From an uncultured Lachnospiraceae bacterium (lineage in GTDB: Bacteria; Bacillota; Clostridia; Lachnospirales; Lachnospiraceae): 37,785 nt of DNA. Positions 7,290 through 14,381 of this stretch are shown here, piece after piece. The translations under genes and the position numbers were made by a program. The first letter of the stretch is position 1. Each line of letters begins with the position of its first letter. The stretch is from NCBI GenBank assembly GCA_945868485.1, contig CAMBLS010000004.1:1-37785 (forward strand), written 5' to 3'. Under the pieces are notes generated by a model. The model saw only the letters and a list, made by a program, of their open reading frames with translations. It was not told the origin of the DNA and searched no databases.

Positions 7290-9254
7290 TTACTTCTTTT
7301 CTTCTTTCACTTCTTCCTTGCGGATTTCCTTGGTTCTGATTTCCTTGCAGATCTGGTCAATAAATTCTCCAAGAGGCTTCACACCCTCATCCCCTGCAAA
7401 ACGACTCCTTACAGATATCGTACCGTCAGCTTCCTCCTGCTGACCTACTACCAGCATATAAGGAACTCTTGAAAGTCTCGCCTCGCGGATCTTAAATCCA
7501 ATCTTTTCAGAACGATTGTCCACTTCTACAAGAACACCGTTTTTCTTAAGCTCCGCCCTTACCTTCTCTGCATACGCCTCATATTTATCGGAAATAGGAA
7601 GCACCTTTACCTGTACAGGACACAGCCAGGTAGGGAACTTGCCCTCATACTTTTCAATCAACCATGCCAGCGTTCTCTCATAACATCCAAGGGAGGTTCT
7701 GTGAATAATATAAGGTCTTACCTTTTCGCCATTCTGGTCAATAAAATACATATCAAACTGCTCTGCCAAAAGGGCATCCCACTGAACAGTAATCATGGTG
7801 TCTTCCTTACCATATACATTTCTTGCATTAATATCTACTTTAGGTCCGTAGAATGCAGCTTCTCCTACATCTTCCACGAAAGGGAGCTCCAGTTCTGTCA
7901 AAATATCACGGATATGCTGCTCTGTCTGTTCCCAGACTTCAGGTTCTCCAATGTACTTTTCTCTGTTATTGGGATCCCATTTGGAAAGATGCCAGGTAAT
8001 ATCATCCTGCAGTCCAAGAGTTGTCATAACATGCTTTGCAAGTGCAATACATCCTTTAAACTCCTCTACCATCTGATCAGGGCGAACAATCAAATGTCCC
8101 TCAGAAATTGTAAACTGACGCACTCTGGTAAGACCATGCATTTCACCGGAGTCCTCATTTCTGAAAAGTGTGGAGGTTTCTCCATAGCGAATAGGCAGAT
8201 CCCTGTAGGAATGCTGGGTTGCCTTATATACATAATACTGGAAAGGACAGGTCATAGGACGAAGTGCAAATACCTCTTTATCCTTCTCTTCATCTCCTAG
8301 GACGAACATTCCATCCTGATAATGATCCCAGTGTCCAGAAATCTTGTAAAGATCACTCTTGGCCATCAGAGGAGTTTTGGTTCTCACATAGCCCCACTCA
8401 TTATCCTCCAAATCCTCAATCCAGCGCTGCAATGTCTGAACCATCTTCGTTCCCTTGGGCATCAGAAGCGGAAGCCCCTGTCCAATTACATCAACAGTGG
8501 TAAACAACTCCATCTCACGTCCAAGCTTGTTATGATCACGCAGCTTAATATTTTCCAAATATTCCAGGTATTCAGCAAGTTCTTCTTTCTTATTGAAAGC
8601 TGTTCCATAAATTCTCTGAAGCATAGCATTGTCGGAATTACCTCTCCAATAAGCACCTGATGATGAAGTCAGCTTAAATGCCTTGATCCCCTTGGTACTC
8701 ATCAGATGTGGACCTGCACAAAGATCGGTAAATTCTCCCTGACTGTAGAAGGAAATTTCAGCATCCTCCGGCAGATCTCTAATCAGCTCTACCTTGTAAG
8801 GCTCGCCCTTTTCCTCCATAAATTTGATTGCTTCTTCTCTGGGGAGGGTAAATTTCTCCAGCTTGTTGCCTTCCTTGATGATCTTTTTCATCTCTGCTTC
8901 AATCTTATCAAGATCCTCTCTTGAAAAGGGTGCATGGTCAAAATCATAGTAATATCCAGTATCAATGCTGGGGCCAATTGCCAGCTTAGCATCCGGGAAA
9001 ACCCTCTTTACCGCTTCTGCCATGACATGAGAACAGGTATGTCTTACTACCCTTAAGCCCTCAGGATCATTAGCGGTTAGTATATTTAAAGTACAGTCCT
9101 GATTGATGGTAGTTCTAAGATCTACCACTTCGCCGTCAATTTCACCGGCGCAGGCTGCTCTTGCAAGTCCTTCACTTAAATCTGCTGCGATTTCATAAAC
9201 GCTTTTAGCACTGTCATATTCTTTGACAGAACCGTCTTTTAATGTGATTTTCAT
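7290..9254 (-). CDS. thrS: Threonyl-tRNA synthetase
   Basis: Charges tRNA-Thr in the cytosol. 654 residues, the usual bacterial length. Domains in order: TGS (about 1-60), the editing domain with HTCSH (72-76), the class II catalytic core with MTCPFQ, SEGHLI and IIHRTSLG supplying the zinc Cys/His/His, and the C-terminal anticodon-binding domain (VQVKVLPISDKYEAYA). AGGAGA is eight bases before the ATG. The gene is second behind a T-box leader, after a small membrane-protein gene, so supply is probably set by uncharged tRNA-Thr. The C-terminal KEIRTKEIRKEEVKEEKK tail is a low-complexity extension. Confidence 0.98.
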   Translation of the reverse strand: MKITLKDGSVKEYDSAKSVYEIAADLSEGLARAACAGEIDGEVVDLRTTINQDCTLNILTANDPEGLRVVRHTCSHVMAEAVKRVFPDAKLAIGPSIDTGYYYDFDHAPFSREDLDKIEAEMKKIIKEGNKLEKFTLPREEAIKFMEEKGEPYKVELIRDLPEDAEISFYSQGEFTDLCAGPHLMSTKGIKAFKLTSSSGAYWRGNSDNAMLQRIYGTAFNKKEELAEYLEYLENIKLRDHNKLGREMELFTTVDVIGQGLPLLMPKGTKMVQTLQRWIEDLEDNEWGYVRTKTPLMAKSDLYKISGHWDHYQDGMFVLGDEEKDKEVFALRPMTCPFQYYVYKATQHSYRDLPIRYGETSTLFRNEDSGEMHGLTRVRQFTISEGHLIVRPDQMVEEFKGCIALAKHVMTTLGLQDDITWHLSKWDPNNREKYIGEPEVWEQTEQHIRDILTELELPFVEDVGEAAFYGPKVDINARNVYGKEDTMITVQWDALLAEQFDMYFIDQNGEKVRPYIIHRTSLGCYERTLAWLIEKYEGKFPTWLCPVQVKVLPISDKYEAYAEKVRAELKKNGVLVEVDNRSEKIGFKIREARLSRVPYMLVVGQQEEADGTISVRSRFAGDEGVKPLGEFIDQICKEIRTKEIRKEEVKEEKK

Positions 9255-9272
9255 TTCTCTTCTCTCCTTCTT

Positions 9273-9515
9273 TTAATCTTCTTCCTCTATCCAATCTGCA
9301 AACTCGTCCGTCTCTCCGATATCCTTGCCTGCAAGATTTCCCTTGTTGTTATTCCCATTATTGCTGCCTATTACCATTGTCTTTTTGGGCGAAAACAGCA
9401 TTCCAAACACAATGCCTCCTAAAATACAAACAGCAATTGTAAGGAGAAATTCTCTCTTACTCATAGAAGTGACATCTGTTAATGAAGCTTTAAAAGTTTC
9501 CCATTTTTCTTTCAT
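9273..9515 (-). CDS. Small single-pass membrane protein between T-box and thrS
   Basis: 80 residues from the ATG at 9515, chosen because AAAGGAGA lies about ten bases upstream; the longer ORF-track version would run into the T-box terminator. Layout: a charged N-terminal part (MKEKWETFKASLTDVTSMSKREF), one hydrophobic segment LLTIAVCILGGIVFGMLF (about residues 25-42), then a Gly/Asn-rich and acidic tail ending DEFADWIEEED. I do not recognise a family. The gene ends 18 bases before thrS, so it should respond to threonine starvation with it. Whether it has any link to translation is unknown. Confidence 0.72.
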   Translation of the reverse strand: MKEKWETFKASLTDVTSMSKREFLLTIAVCILGGIVFGMLFSPKKTMVIGSNNGNNNKGNLAGKDIGETDEFADWIEEED

Positions 9516-9588
9516 ATTATCTATTCTCCTTTCAATTAATAAAATATGCACTGCAACTTTTGCTCCACAGAAATTTACTGCAAAATAG

Positions 9589-9621
9589 AAAAACCCATGC
9601 ACTACTTTCGTAATGCATGGG
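9589..9621 (-). terminator. T-box terminator
   Basis: Minus-strand CCCATGCATTAC-GAAA-GTAGTGCATGGG, a 12-bp stem with one G-T pair and a GAAA loop, followed by TTTTT. The left arm begins with CCC, which can instead pair with the GGG of the T-box motif, giving the antiterminator. Confidence 0.92.
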
Positions 9622-9873
9622 ACGTAAATTACGCGGTTCCACCCTGCTTGCTTCCTGCGCCTGCGACGTCTTACGGAAACCCCTCATTTGCCTGTAACGT
9701 AGGCAATACGGACCGGATTGGGGTCACTCAGAGTTAGTTTTCAGATGCTTCCTGCAAGAACATTTTCAGCACAGCGCCCCTGGGGCATCTACCTGCAGGC
9801 TTCGCCGATGTTCCTCTCTGCTGCATTTCACAGCTTACTCTTCTCGTCAACGTGTTCTCTGTTCATTAATCTA
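9595..9873 (-). promoter_or_regulatory. T-box riboswitch (threonine) controlling the thrS operon
   Basis: The minus strand carries AGGGUGGAACCGCG (9632-9645), the conserved T-box that pairs with the tRNA acceptor end. Further upstream are the stem I hallmarks ACGAGAAGAGUAAG and AGAGAGGAACAU, the latter paired with AUGUUCUU. The base of stem I pairs AGAGU with ACUCU, and immediately before ACUCU in the bulge is GAAAACUA, in which ACU is a threonine codon and a good specifier. Uncharged tRNA-Thr should block the terminator. The specifier assignment is my own folding and less certain than the T-box itself. Confidence 0.93.
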
Positions 9874-9879
9874 CAGCTT

Positions 9880-9908
9880 ATTTTAAGCCACTTTTTTTAT
9901 TCTGTAAA
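9880..9908 (-). promoter_or_regulatory. Promoter of the T-box/thrS transcript
   Basis: Minus-strand TTTACA (9903-9908), 17-bp spacer, TAAAAT (9880-9885). Transcription would start near 9873, right at the 5' end of the T-box leader. Confidence 0.78.
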
Positions 9909-9924
9909 GATGATTTTCAAAAAA

Positions 9925-10431
9925 TCAGCCTTTCTTTCCACAACATTTCTTGTATTTCTTACCACTTCCGCATGGACACGGGTCATTAGGATATACCTTA
10001 TCCGGTTTAACAACCGTAGTGGAAGATTTCTGCTCTCTGTAGAGTGCCTTGCGCTTGTCCTCATCAAAGATTTCTTCCCATTCCGGCAATTCATACAGCC
10101 AGTCTGCCCCTGCTCCTACCATATTTTTATAAAGAAGCTCCTTGTCAAATCCAAGATTTACCTGAGTGTCTTCCTCCATTTCCTCAATAGGATTTGCTTC
10201 CTTCAAGCTGTCGTTGATTCCATCTAAGAATCCTGTCATAGTCATAATATCAATGCCATATTTTTCAGATAGTTCTTTCACCGTACCGGTTACAACTTCA
10301 TCAGGGTTCTTTAAAAGTTCTGCATATATATCTTTTTCCTTCTGGAAATAGTCAGCCCAGAATCTCTGTAAATCTCCTTTATTGGCTGTTTCTGAATAAG
10401 CCACATCACGCCATTTTTTAAGCAGTGCCAT
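9925..10431 (-). CDS. SEC-C motif protein of unknown function
   Basis: 168 residues. The C terminus, [25 protein letters not shown], is a SEC-C zinc-binding motif like the one that ends SecA, preceded by an acidic helical region ([42 protein letters not shown]). It is not SecA: there is no helicase domain. SEC-C proteins of this size are common in Clostridia and lack an assigned role. Perfect AAGGAGG precedes the ATG and a strong promoter lies 95 bases upstream, so it is probably its own unit. Confidence 0.85.
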   Translation of the reverse strand: MALLKKWRDVAYSETANKGDLQRFWADYFQKEKDIYAELLKNPDEVVTGTVKELSEKYGIDIMTMTGFLDGINDSLKEANPIEEMEEDTQVNLGFDKELLYKNMVGAGADWLYELPEWEEIFDEDKRKALYREQKSSTTVVKPDKVYPNDPCPCGSGKKYKKCCGKKG

Positions 10432-10525
10432 AATTATTCCTCCTTATCAACACACTTTCGTGCTTTTCGCTGTTACACCCAAAGCAAATGCCACTTTCTG
10501 CATCAGTTTGTTTTCACATGCGCCT

Positions 10526-10554
10526 ATTATATACTATCTTTCAAAAAAAGTAAA
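10526..10554 (-). promoter_or_regulatory. Promoter of the SEC-C gene
   Basis: Minus-strand TTTACT (10549-10554), 17-bp spacer, TATAAT (10526-10531). It lies just after the last stop of the fur-like frame and gives a leader of about 90 nt in which I see no clear structure. Confidence 0.75.
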
Positions 10555-10563
10555 TTTTTTTAT

Positions 10564-11118
10564 TTAGAATGAATAAGGTCTGATTTTTTGAGCAATAATA
10601 CTAATAATCAATGGATCCCCCTCCTTTGATAACGTGGAACCTCCACGGCGGGAAACCACGATACAACAGATAAATAAATACTTATCCTCCCCTAAAAAGC
10701 CCCCGGACTGCAAAGACGCAGGTTCGGGGGCTTTGTACCAGTTTTGCGCCGAAAGCTGGCAGACTGTATGATCATCCAATTCTATTATACAGACATCTTC
10801 TTTTTCACAACTCATGGCACAGGAAATTTTATACATATTTTTTCTGCTGATTGCACCAATCTCTTCTAACAGATTGATCATGCGGTATACCGTTGCTGTA
10901 CCAATTGAAGAATCTATGGAGGATGCCCTGTAATAGATTTCCTTGCAGCTGGAACATTCCTCCTGCAAAATCACATCAAGGAGCATCTGTCTCTGTTTGG
11001 TGATTCTGCATCCTCTTTCTCTCAGTCTTTGAAGCACTATTTCTTTCTTCATTTTGGTTCTATGAAATTTCATAATATCCTTGTCATGTCTATTATCGTT
11101 TGTCAAACTCCGGGACAT
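10564..11118 (-). CDS. Fur-family regulator with an abnormal C-terminal extension
   Basis: Residues about 25-100 (RLRERGCRITKQRQMLLDVIL...SSCKEIYYRAS...IGTATVYRMINLLEEIGAI) are a clear Fur winged-helix domain, followed by a short region with Cys residues (CAMSCEKEDVC). It is the last gene of the feo operon (RBS AGGGGGA) and probably senses iron. The end is odd. After NWYK the frame runs straight through a strong intrinsic terminator (10692-10734) and about 130 nt beyond, adding KAPEPASLQSGGFLGEDKY and a further tail unlike Fur C termini. The native stop may have been lost, or the transcript ends before the stop codon. Family call is firm; the true C terminus is uncertain. Confidence 0.75.
   Translation of the reverse strand: MSRSLTNDNRHDKDIMKFHRTKMKKEIVLQRLRERGCRITKQRQMLLDVILQEECSSCKEIYYRASSIDSSIGTATVYRMINLLEEIGAISRKNMYKISCAMSCEKEDVCIIELDDHTVCQLSAQNWYKAPEPASLQSGGFLGEDKYLFICCIVVSRRGGSTLSKEGDPLIISIIAQKIRPYSF
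10637..10664 (-). repeat. Inverted repeat downstream of the feo terminator
   Basis: Minus-strand CGTGG...CCACG with inner TCC/GGA pairing around CGCCGT, inside the anomalous tail of the fur-like frame. It has no T-tract. Role unknown; it may be the remains of a second terminator or of a lost gene. Confidence 0.4.
10692..10734 (-). terminator. Intrinsic terminator of the feo operon, inside the fur-like frame
   Basis: Minus-strand AAAGCCCCCG (10725-10734) and CGGGGGCTTT (10696-10705) form a 10-bp GC-rich stem with inner CTGC/GCAG pairing, followed by TTTTT. The reading frame of the Fur-like gene crosses it without a stop. Confidence 0.88.
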
Positions 11119-11130
11119 TTTTCCCCCTTT

Positions 11131-11268
11131 TTAGTGGCAATGACCTCCGCAATTACTGCAGTTGCCACCGCACTGTAATGATTTACCTTTTTTCTTATCA
11201 TGCATCATGCTTCTGATTATTTGTATAACAACACCAATCAGCACTGCTCCTACTAAAAATGTTGCCAT
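11131..11268 (-). CDS. FeoB-associated Cys-rich membrane protein
   Basis: Not in the ORF track. Translating 11268 to 11131 gives 45 residues: MATFLVGAVLIGVVIQIIRS, one membrane segment, then a basic stretch (MMHDKKKGKS) and a Cys-rich tail with CGGNCSNCGGHCH. This is the layout of the small proteins found next to FeoB in many Clostridia, thought to aid or gate ferrous iron passage. AGAGGAG precedes the ATG by a few bases. It lies 12 bases after the feoB stop and 12 before the fur-like gene. Confidence 0.9.
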   Translation of the reverse strand: MATFLVGAVLIGVVIQIIRSMMHDKKKGKSLQCGGNCSNCGGHCH

Positions 11269-11280
11269 TTAATCTCCTCT

Positions 11281-13443
11281 CTATTCTCTTGCCAAACCTT
11301 TAACACTGGTATTTAACGTCCTGCTCTCCTTGTAGGGTCTGAACAAAAGATATAACATTCCAATTACAAACAGGATTGCAACAATAGTTCCTATTCCAAA
11401 TGCGCCGGTAGTGATCAATGTACCAATCTGATAGATGCACATGGATACTATATAAGCCAGCACACACTGGTAACTGATTGCAAACCAGAACCACTTTGCA
11501 TTGTTCATCTCTCTCTTAATGGCTCCCATTGCAGCAAAGCAGGGGGCGCAGAGAAGATTAAATACCAGAAAACCATAGGAGGCAATGGGAGTCATAACAC
11601 TTGCTAGGCTTCCCCAGATTTCAGCTCCATCCTCAGCAACTTCCGCAAAGCCAAACAGAAGTCCGAAAGTTGCTACTACATTCTCCTTTGCAATCAGGCC
11701 GGTCACAGCTGCTACCGCCATCTTCCAGCCTTCGCCTGCCTGCGTCCATCCAAGAGGTGCAAAAATCCATGCAATGGCATTCCCAATCACTGCCAGAATG
11801 CTCTCATTTAACTGTTCTGCCTCCAGCATGCCAAATCCGCTCTCCGTCCATCCAAAGCTCATTAAGAACCAAAGGACAATCGTGGATAACAGGATAATGG
11901 TTCCTGCCTTTTTGATGAAGGACCAGCCACGTTCCCACATGCTACGAAGCACATTACCCACAGTAGGCCAGTGATAAGCAGGAAGCTCCATAACAAAGGG
12001 AGCCGGGTCACCTGCAAACATTTTTGTTTTCTTTAAAATAATACCGGAACAAATGATTGCTGCTACTCCAACAAAATAAGCACTCCATGATACCCACCCC
12101 GCATTGTCAAAGAAGGCACCCGCAATCAACGCAATAATGGGGAGCTTTGCACCACACGGAATGAAGGTGGTGGTCATAATAGTCATCTTACGATCGCGGT
12201 CATTTTCAATGGTACGGGATGCCATAATCCCTGGGACGCCACAGCCGCTGCTAATCAACATGGGAATGAAAGACTTACCTGAAAGTCCAAATTTTCGGAA
12301 GATACGATCCATGATAAATGCCACACGCGCCATATATCCGCAGCTTTCCAAAAACGCCAGAAAGAGAAACAATACCAGCATCTGGGGTACGAATCCAAGC
12401 ACAGCACCCACTCCTGAAACAATACCGTCTACAATCAACCCGGTAAGCCAGTCAGCGCAACCAATGCCTTCAAAGAAACTCTGCGCACCCGGCACAATCC
12501 ATTCTCCAAACAAAGTATCATTGGTCCAGCCAGTAAGCCAGTCACCTACAGTAGTAACTGAAACATAATATACGACAAACATTATCAACGCAAAAATGGG
12601 AAGTGCTGCCCATCTGTTAGTAACGATCTGGTCGATCTTATCGGAAGTTGTCAGCTTTTCCTTTCTGGATTTGGTTACACACTCCCCAATAATAGATGAA
12701 ATGTAAACATATCTTTCATTGGTAATAATACTCTCTGTATCATCGTCAAAAGCCTCTTCCATCTGTCTAATTTCTTCCGATACGTCTGGAACAGCCTTCA
12801 TCTGGTTCTGGATCTTATCGTCCTTTTCCAATAGCTTGATTGCAAAGAAACGCTTCTGTTCCTCCGGCACAGTATTTCCAAGCTTACTCTCCACTGCACA
12901 AATAATCTTTTCTGCTTCGGATGAGAAAGTATGTACCGGTGCAGATGATGCCTTGCGCTGTGCAAGAGCCACTGCTTTTTCTGCCGCATTTTGAATACCC
13001 GTTCCCTTTAATGCAGAAATTTCCACCACCTCACAACCCAACTTCTTGCTGAGTTTATCTACATGAATCTTGTCTCCTGTCTTTGCCAGAATATCCACCA
13101 TATTAACTGCCATCACAACAGGAATGCCAAGCTCCATAATCTGAGTAGAGAGATAAAGGTTTCTCTCAATGTTCGTACCGTCCACGATATTGATAATAGC
13201 ATCCGGTCTTTCGCTAATCAGATAATTTCTGGCAACCACTTCCTCCAAAGTGTATGGGGAGAGGGAATAAATACCAGGCAAATCCATGATGACAACATCC
13301 TTATTACCTTTTAATTTGCCTTCTTTTTTTTCTACAGTTACACCCGGCCAGTTACCAACGAACTGATTGGAACCGGTCAATGCATTAAACAAAGTTGTTT
13401 TACCACTATTAGGATTGCCTGCAAGTGCAATTTTTATTGACAT
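11281..13443 (-). CDS. feoB: Ferrous iron transporter B
   Basis: Membrane Fe(II) importer of 720 residues. N-terminal G domain: GNPNSGKTT (9-17), GNWPGVTVEKKEG, DLPGIYSL, NMVD and SALKGTG (G1 to G5). A helical GDI-like region follows to about residue 270, then the transmembrane part with the two conserved Cys-containing gate segments (ISSGCGVPGIMASR and the later LLCAPCFAAMGAI). AAAGGAG is close upstream of the ATG. It stands after two FeoA genes and before the small Cys-rich partner; an inverted repeat GGTTAG-N6-CTAACC lies between it and the second feoA. Confidence 0.97.
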   Translation of the reverse strand: MSIKIALAGNPNSGKTTLFNALTGSNQFVGNWPGVTVEKKEGKLKGNKDVVIMDLPGIYSLSPYTLEEVVARNYLISERPDAIINIVDGTNIERNLYLSTQIMELGIPVVMAVNMVDILAKTGDKIHVDKLSKKLGCEVVEISALKGTGIQNAAEKAVALAQRKASSAPVHTFSSEAEKIICAVESKLGNTVPEEQKRFFAIKLLEKDDKIQNQMKAVPDVSEEIRQMEEAFDDDTESIITNERYVYISSIIGECVTKSRKEKLTTSDKIDQIVTNRWAALPIFALIMFVVYYVSVTTVGDWLTGWTNDTLFGEWIVPGAQSFFEGIGCADWLTGLIVDGIVSGVGAVLGFVPQMLVLFLFLAFLESCGYMARVAFIMDRIFRKFGLSGKSFIPMLISSGCGVPGIMASRTIENDRDRKMTIMTTTFIPCGAKLPIIALIAGAFFDNAGWVSWSAYFVGVAAIICSGIILKKTKMFAGDPAPFVMELPAYHWPTVGNVLRSMWERGWSFIKKAGTIILLSTIVLWFLMSFGWTESGFGMLEAEQLNESILAVIGNAIAWIFAPLGWTQAGEGWKMAVAAVTGLIAKENVVATFGLLFGFAEVAEDGAEIWGSLASVMTPIASYGFLVFNLLCAPCFAAMGAIKREMNNAKWFWFAISYQCVLAYIVSMCIYQIGTLITTGAFGIGTIVAILFVIGMLYLLFRPYKESRTLNTSVKGLARE

Positions 13444-13467
13444 ATTTTTTCTCCTTTAATTATATTT

Positions 13468-13485
13468 GGTTAGTCTTTGCTAACC
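13468..13485. promoter_or_regulatory. Inverted repeat GGTTAG-N6-CTAACC between feoA and feoB
   Basis: GGTTAG-TCTTTG-CTAACC, perfect 6-bp arms, in the 58-bp gap between the second feoA and feoB. It shares GTTAG-N6-CTAAC with the repeat over the feo promoter -10 (14019-14034), which suggests a protein-binding site rather than a chance hairpin. An alternative is an intercistronic RNA hairpin affecting feoB levels. Confidence 0.55.
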
Positions 13486-13501
13486 ATCGAGCAAAAAAAA
13501 A

Positions 13502-13723
13502 TTATTCCACAATAATCATTTCCGCATCAGCTTTTCTTATAGACAATTCATACCCCCGGACAGTTACCTCAATTGGGTCTCCCAAGGGTGCTACCTTTCT
13601 TACAAAAACATCTACTCCCTTGGTAATGCCCATATCCATAATCCTTCTTTTGACAGGCCCCTCTCCAGTAAGTTTTTGCACCTTCACTGTCTGTCCACAG
13701 GAAATTTCCTTCAACGTCTTCAT
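13502..13723 (-). CDS. feoA: FeoA domain protein (second copy)
   Basis: 73 residues forming one SH3-like FeoA domain: LKEISCGQTVKVQKLTGEGPVKRRIMDMGITKGVDVFVRKVAPLGDPIEVTVRGYELSIRKADAEMI. FeoA is a small cytosolic protein that assists FeoB. The GxxxRRxxxMGxxxG-like core and the PLGDPIEV motif are intact. AAAGGAAA precedes the ATG. It is the feoA copy nearer to feoB and the one closer to the family consensus. Confidence 0.93.
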   Translation of the reverse strand: MKTLKEISCGQTVKVQKLTGEGPVKRRIMDMGITKGVDVFVRKVAPLGDPIEVTVRGYELSIRKADAEMIIVE

Positions 13724-13764
13724 TTTTTTGTTTCCTTTCTCGTTATAAGGGTTCTTATTAATTT

Positions 13765-13977
13765 CTAAACCATAATCTTGTTTGCCATATCTTTTCCTAT
13801 GGCAACTCTTGAATCCTTCACATTCACAATCAGGTTGCCTCCCGTATCAGATACGACTGTAACAGCACTGCCTGCAACAAAGCCGAGGTTCTCCAAAAAT
13901 TTCCTGACTTCTTCCTTTCCTCCGACTTTTTTGATGGTATTTTCTTCTCCAGCTCTCATCATTGTCAGTGGCATCAT
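13765..13977 (-). CDS. FeoA domain protein (first copy)
   Basis: About 70 residues: MPLTMMRAGEENTIKKVGGKEEVRKFLENLGFVAGSAVTVVSDTGGNLIVNVKDSRVAIGKDMANKIMV, a FeoA-like SH3 fold with the LGFVAG turn. I move the start from 14001 to the ATG pair at 13977/13974 because AGAAGGGGT lies just upstream and homology starts there. First gene of the feo operon. Paired FeoA genes ahead of FeoB are common in Clostridia; how the two differ in role is not clear. Confidence 0.9.
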   Translation of the reverse strand: MMPLTMMRAGEENTIKKVGGKEEVRKFLENLGFVAGSAVTVVSDTGGNLIVNVKDSRVAIGKDMANKIMV

Positions 13978-14018
13978 ATCACCCCTTCTCTCATATTGCA
14001 TTAGTAATTATTTCAATA

Positions 14019-14034
14019 GTTAGTATATTCTAAC
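14019..14034. promoter_or_regulatory. Operator-like inverted repeat over the feo promoter -10
   Basis: GTTAG-TATATT-CTAAC overlaps the -10 hexamer (14022-14027). A further TTAG/CTAA half-site lies alongside (CTAATATATGTTAG on the minus strand). Position over the -10 fits repression by a metal sensor. The half-site resembles DtxR/IdeR-type sites more than the GATAAT units of Fur boxes, but the regulator is not identified. Confidence 0.6.
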
Positions 14035-14050
14035 ATATATTAGTTGTCAA
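14022..14050 (-). promoter_or_regulatory. Promoter of the feo operon
   Basis: Minus-strand TTGACA (14045-14050), 17-bp spacer, TATACT (14022-14027). Near-consensus, so it probably needs repression; the overlapping GTTAG-N6-CTAAC repeat is the candidate operator. Confidence 0.8.
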
Positions 14051-14085
14051 TTATATTATTGATAATCTTTCTCAATAATATAATT
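14049..14085. repeat. 14-bp AT-rich inverted repeat between the cobalamin and feo operons
   Basis: AATTATATTATTGA and TCAATAATATAATT are perfectly complementary around TAATCTTTC. It begins about 25 bases after the last cobalamin gene and touches the feo -35. It could be a weak terminator of the cobalamin operon or a binding site at the feo promoter; there is no T-tract on the minus strand. Confidence 0.6.
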
Positions 14086-14108
14086 CATATTTTCATCTAC
14101 TTTTCTTA

Positions 14109-14381
14109 TTACTTAGGCATTTTACTGAATTCCCCATTTGTTTTACCTCTCTTCAAAATCTGCACAACCTTTTCATAATTTTCCGGCTGATGTGGAAACG
14201 TACATCTTGTACAAACCTTTACTACTCGTCCTTCTTTCTCTACCAACTTGGGATTTCCCGGACAATTCTCCTGGTGATATAAGGGACAATAGCAGAACAG
14301 ACAGTTGATATCTTCCAAACCCTTATGGCAGGGAAAATATTTACACTCTTTATTTTCAAAAAATCGATGTGAATTTTTCAT
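14109..14381 (-). CDS. Cysteine-rich small domain protein of the cobalamin operon
   Basis: 90 residues with many ordered Cys/His: KECKYFPCHKG, NCLFCYCPLYH, CPGNP, VKVCTRCTFPH. This matches the Cys-rich small domain family (PF04071), often found beside cobalamin genes and presumed to bind a metal or Fe-S cluster; its role is not known. It begins directly after the cbiA stop (no gap) and is the last gene of the operon. Confidence 0.85.
   Translation of the reverse strand: MKNSHRFFENKECKYFPCHKGLEDINCLFCYCPLYHQENCPGNPKLVEKEGRVVKVCTRCTFPHQPENYEKVVQILKRGKTNGEFSKMPK

Noticed and set aside
7701-8300. 199-aa plus-strand ORF inside thrS
   Set aside because: Antisense shadow of a certain gene; no domain.
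9897-10094. 65-aa minus-strand ORF at the end of the SEC-C gene
   Set aside because: Alternate frame of the SEC-C coding region; extends into the thrS promoter.
10564-10620. TTG-initiated 15-codon ORF (MIISIIAQKIRPYSF) after AAAGGAGGGGG
   Set aside because: A strong Shine-Dalgarno-like stretch precedes it, but it lies after the feo terminator, is in frame with the fur-like tail and has no recognisable relative; too little to call a gene.
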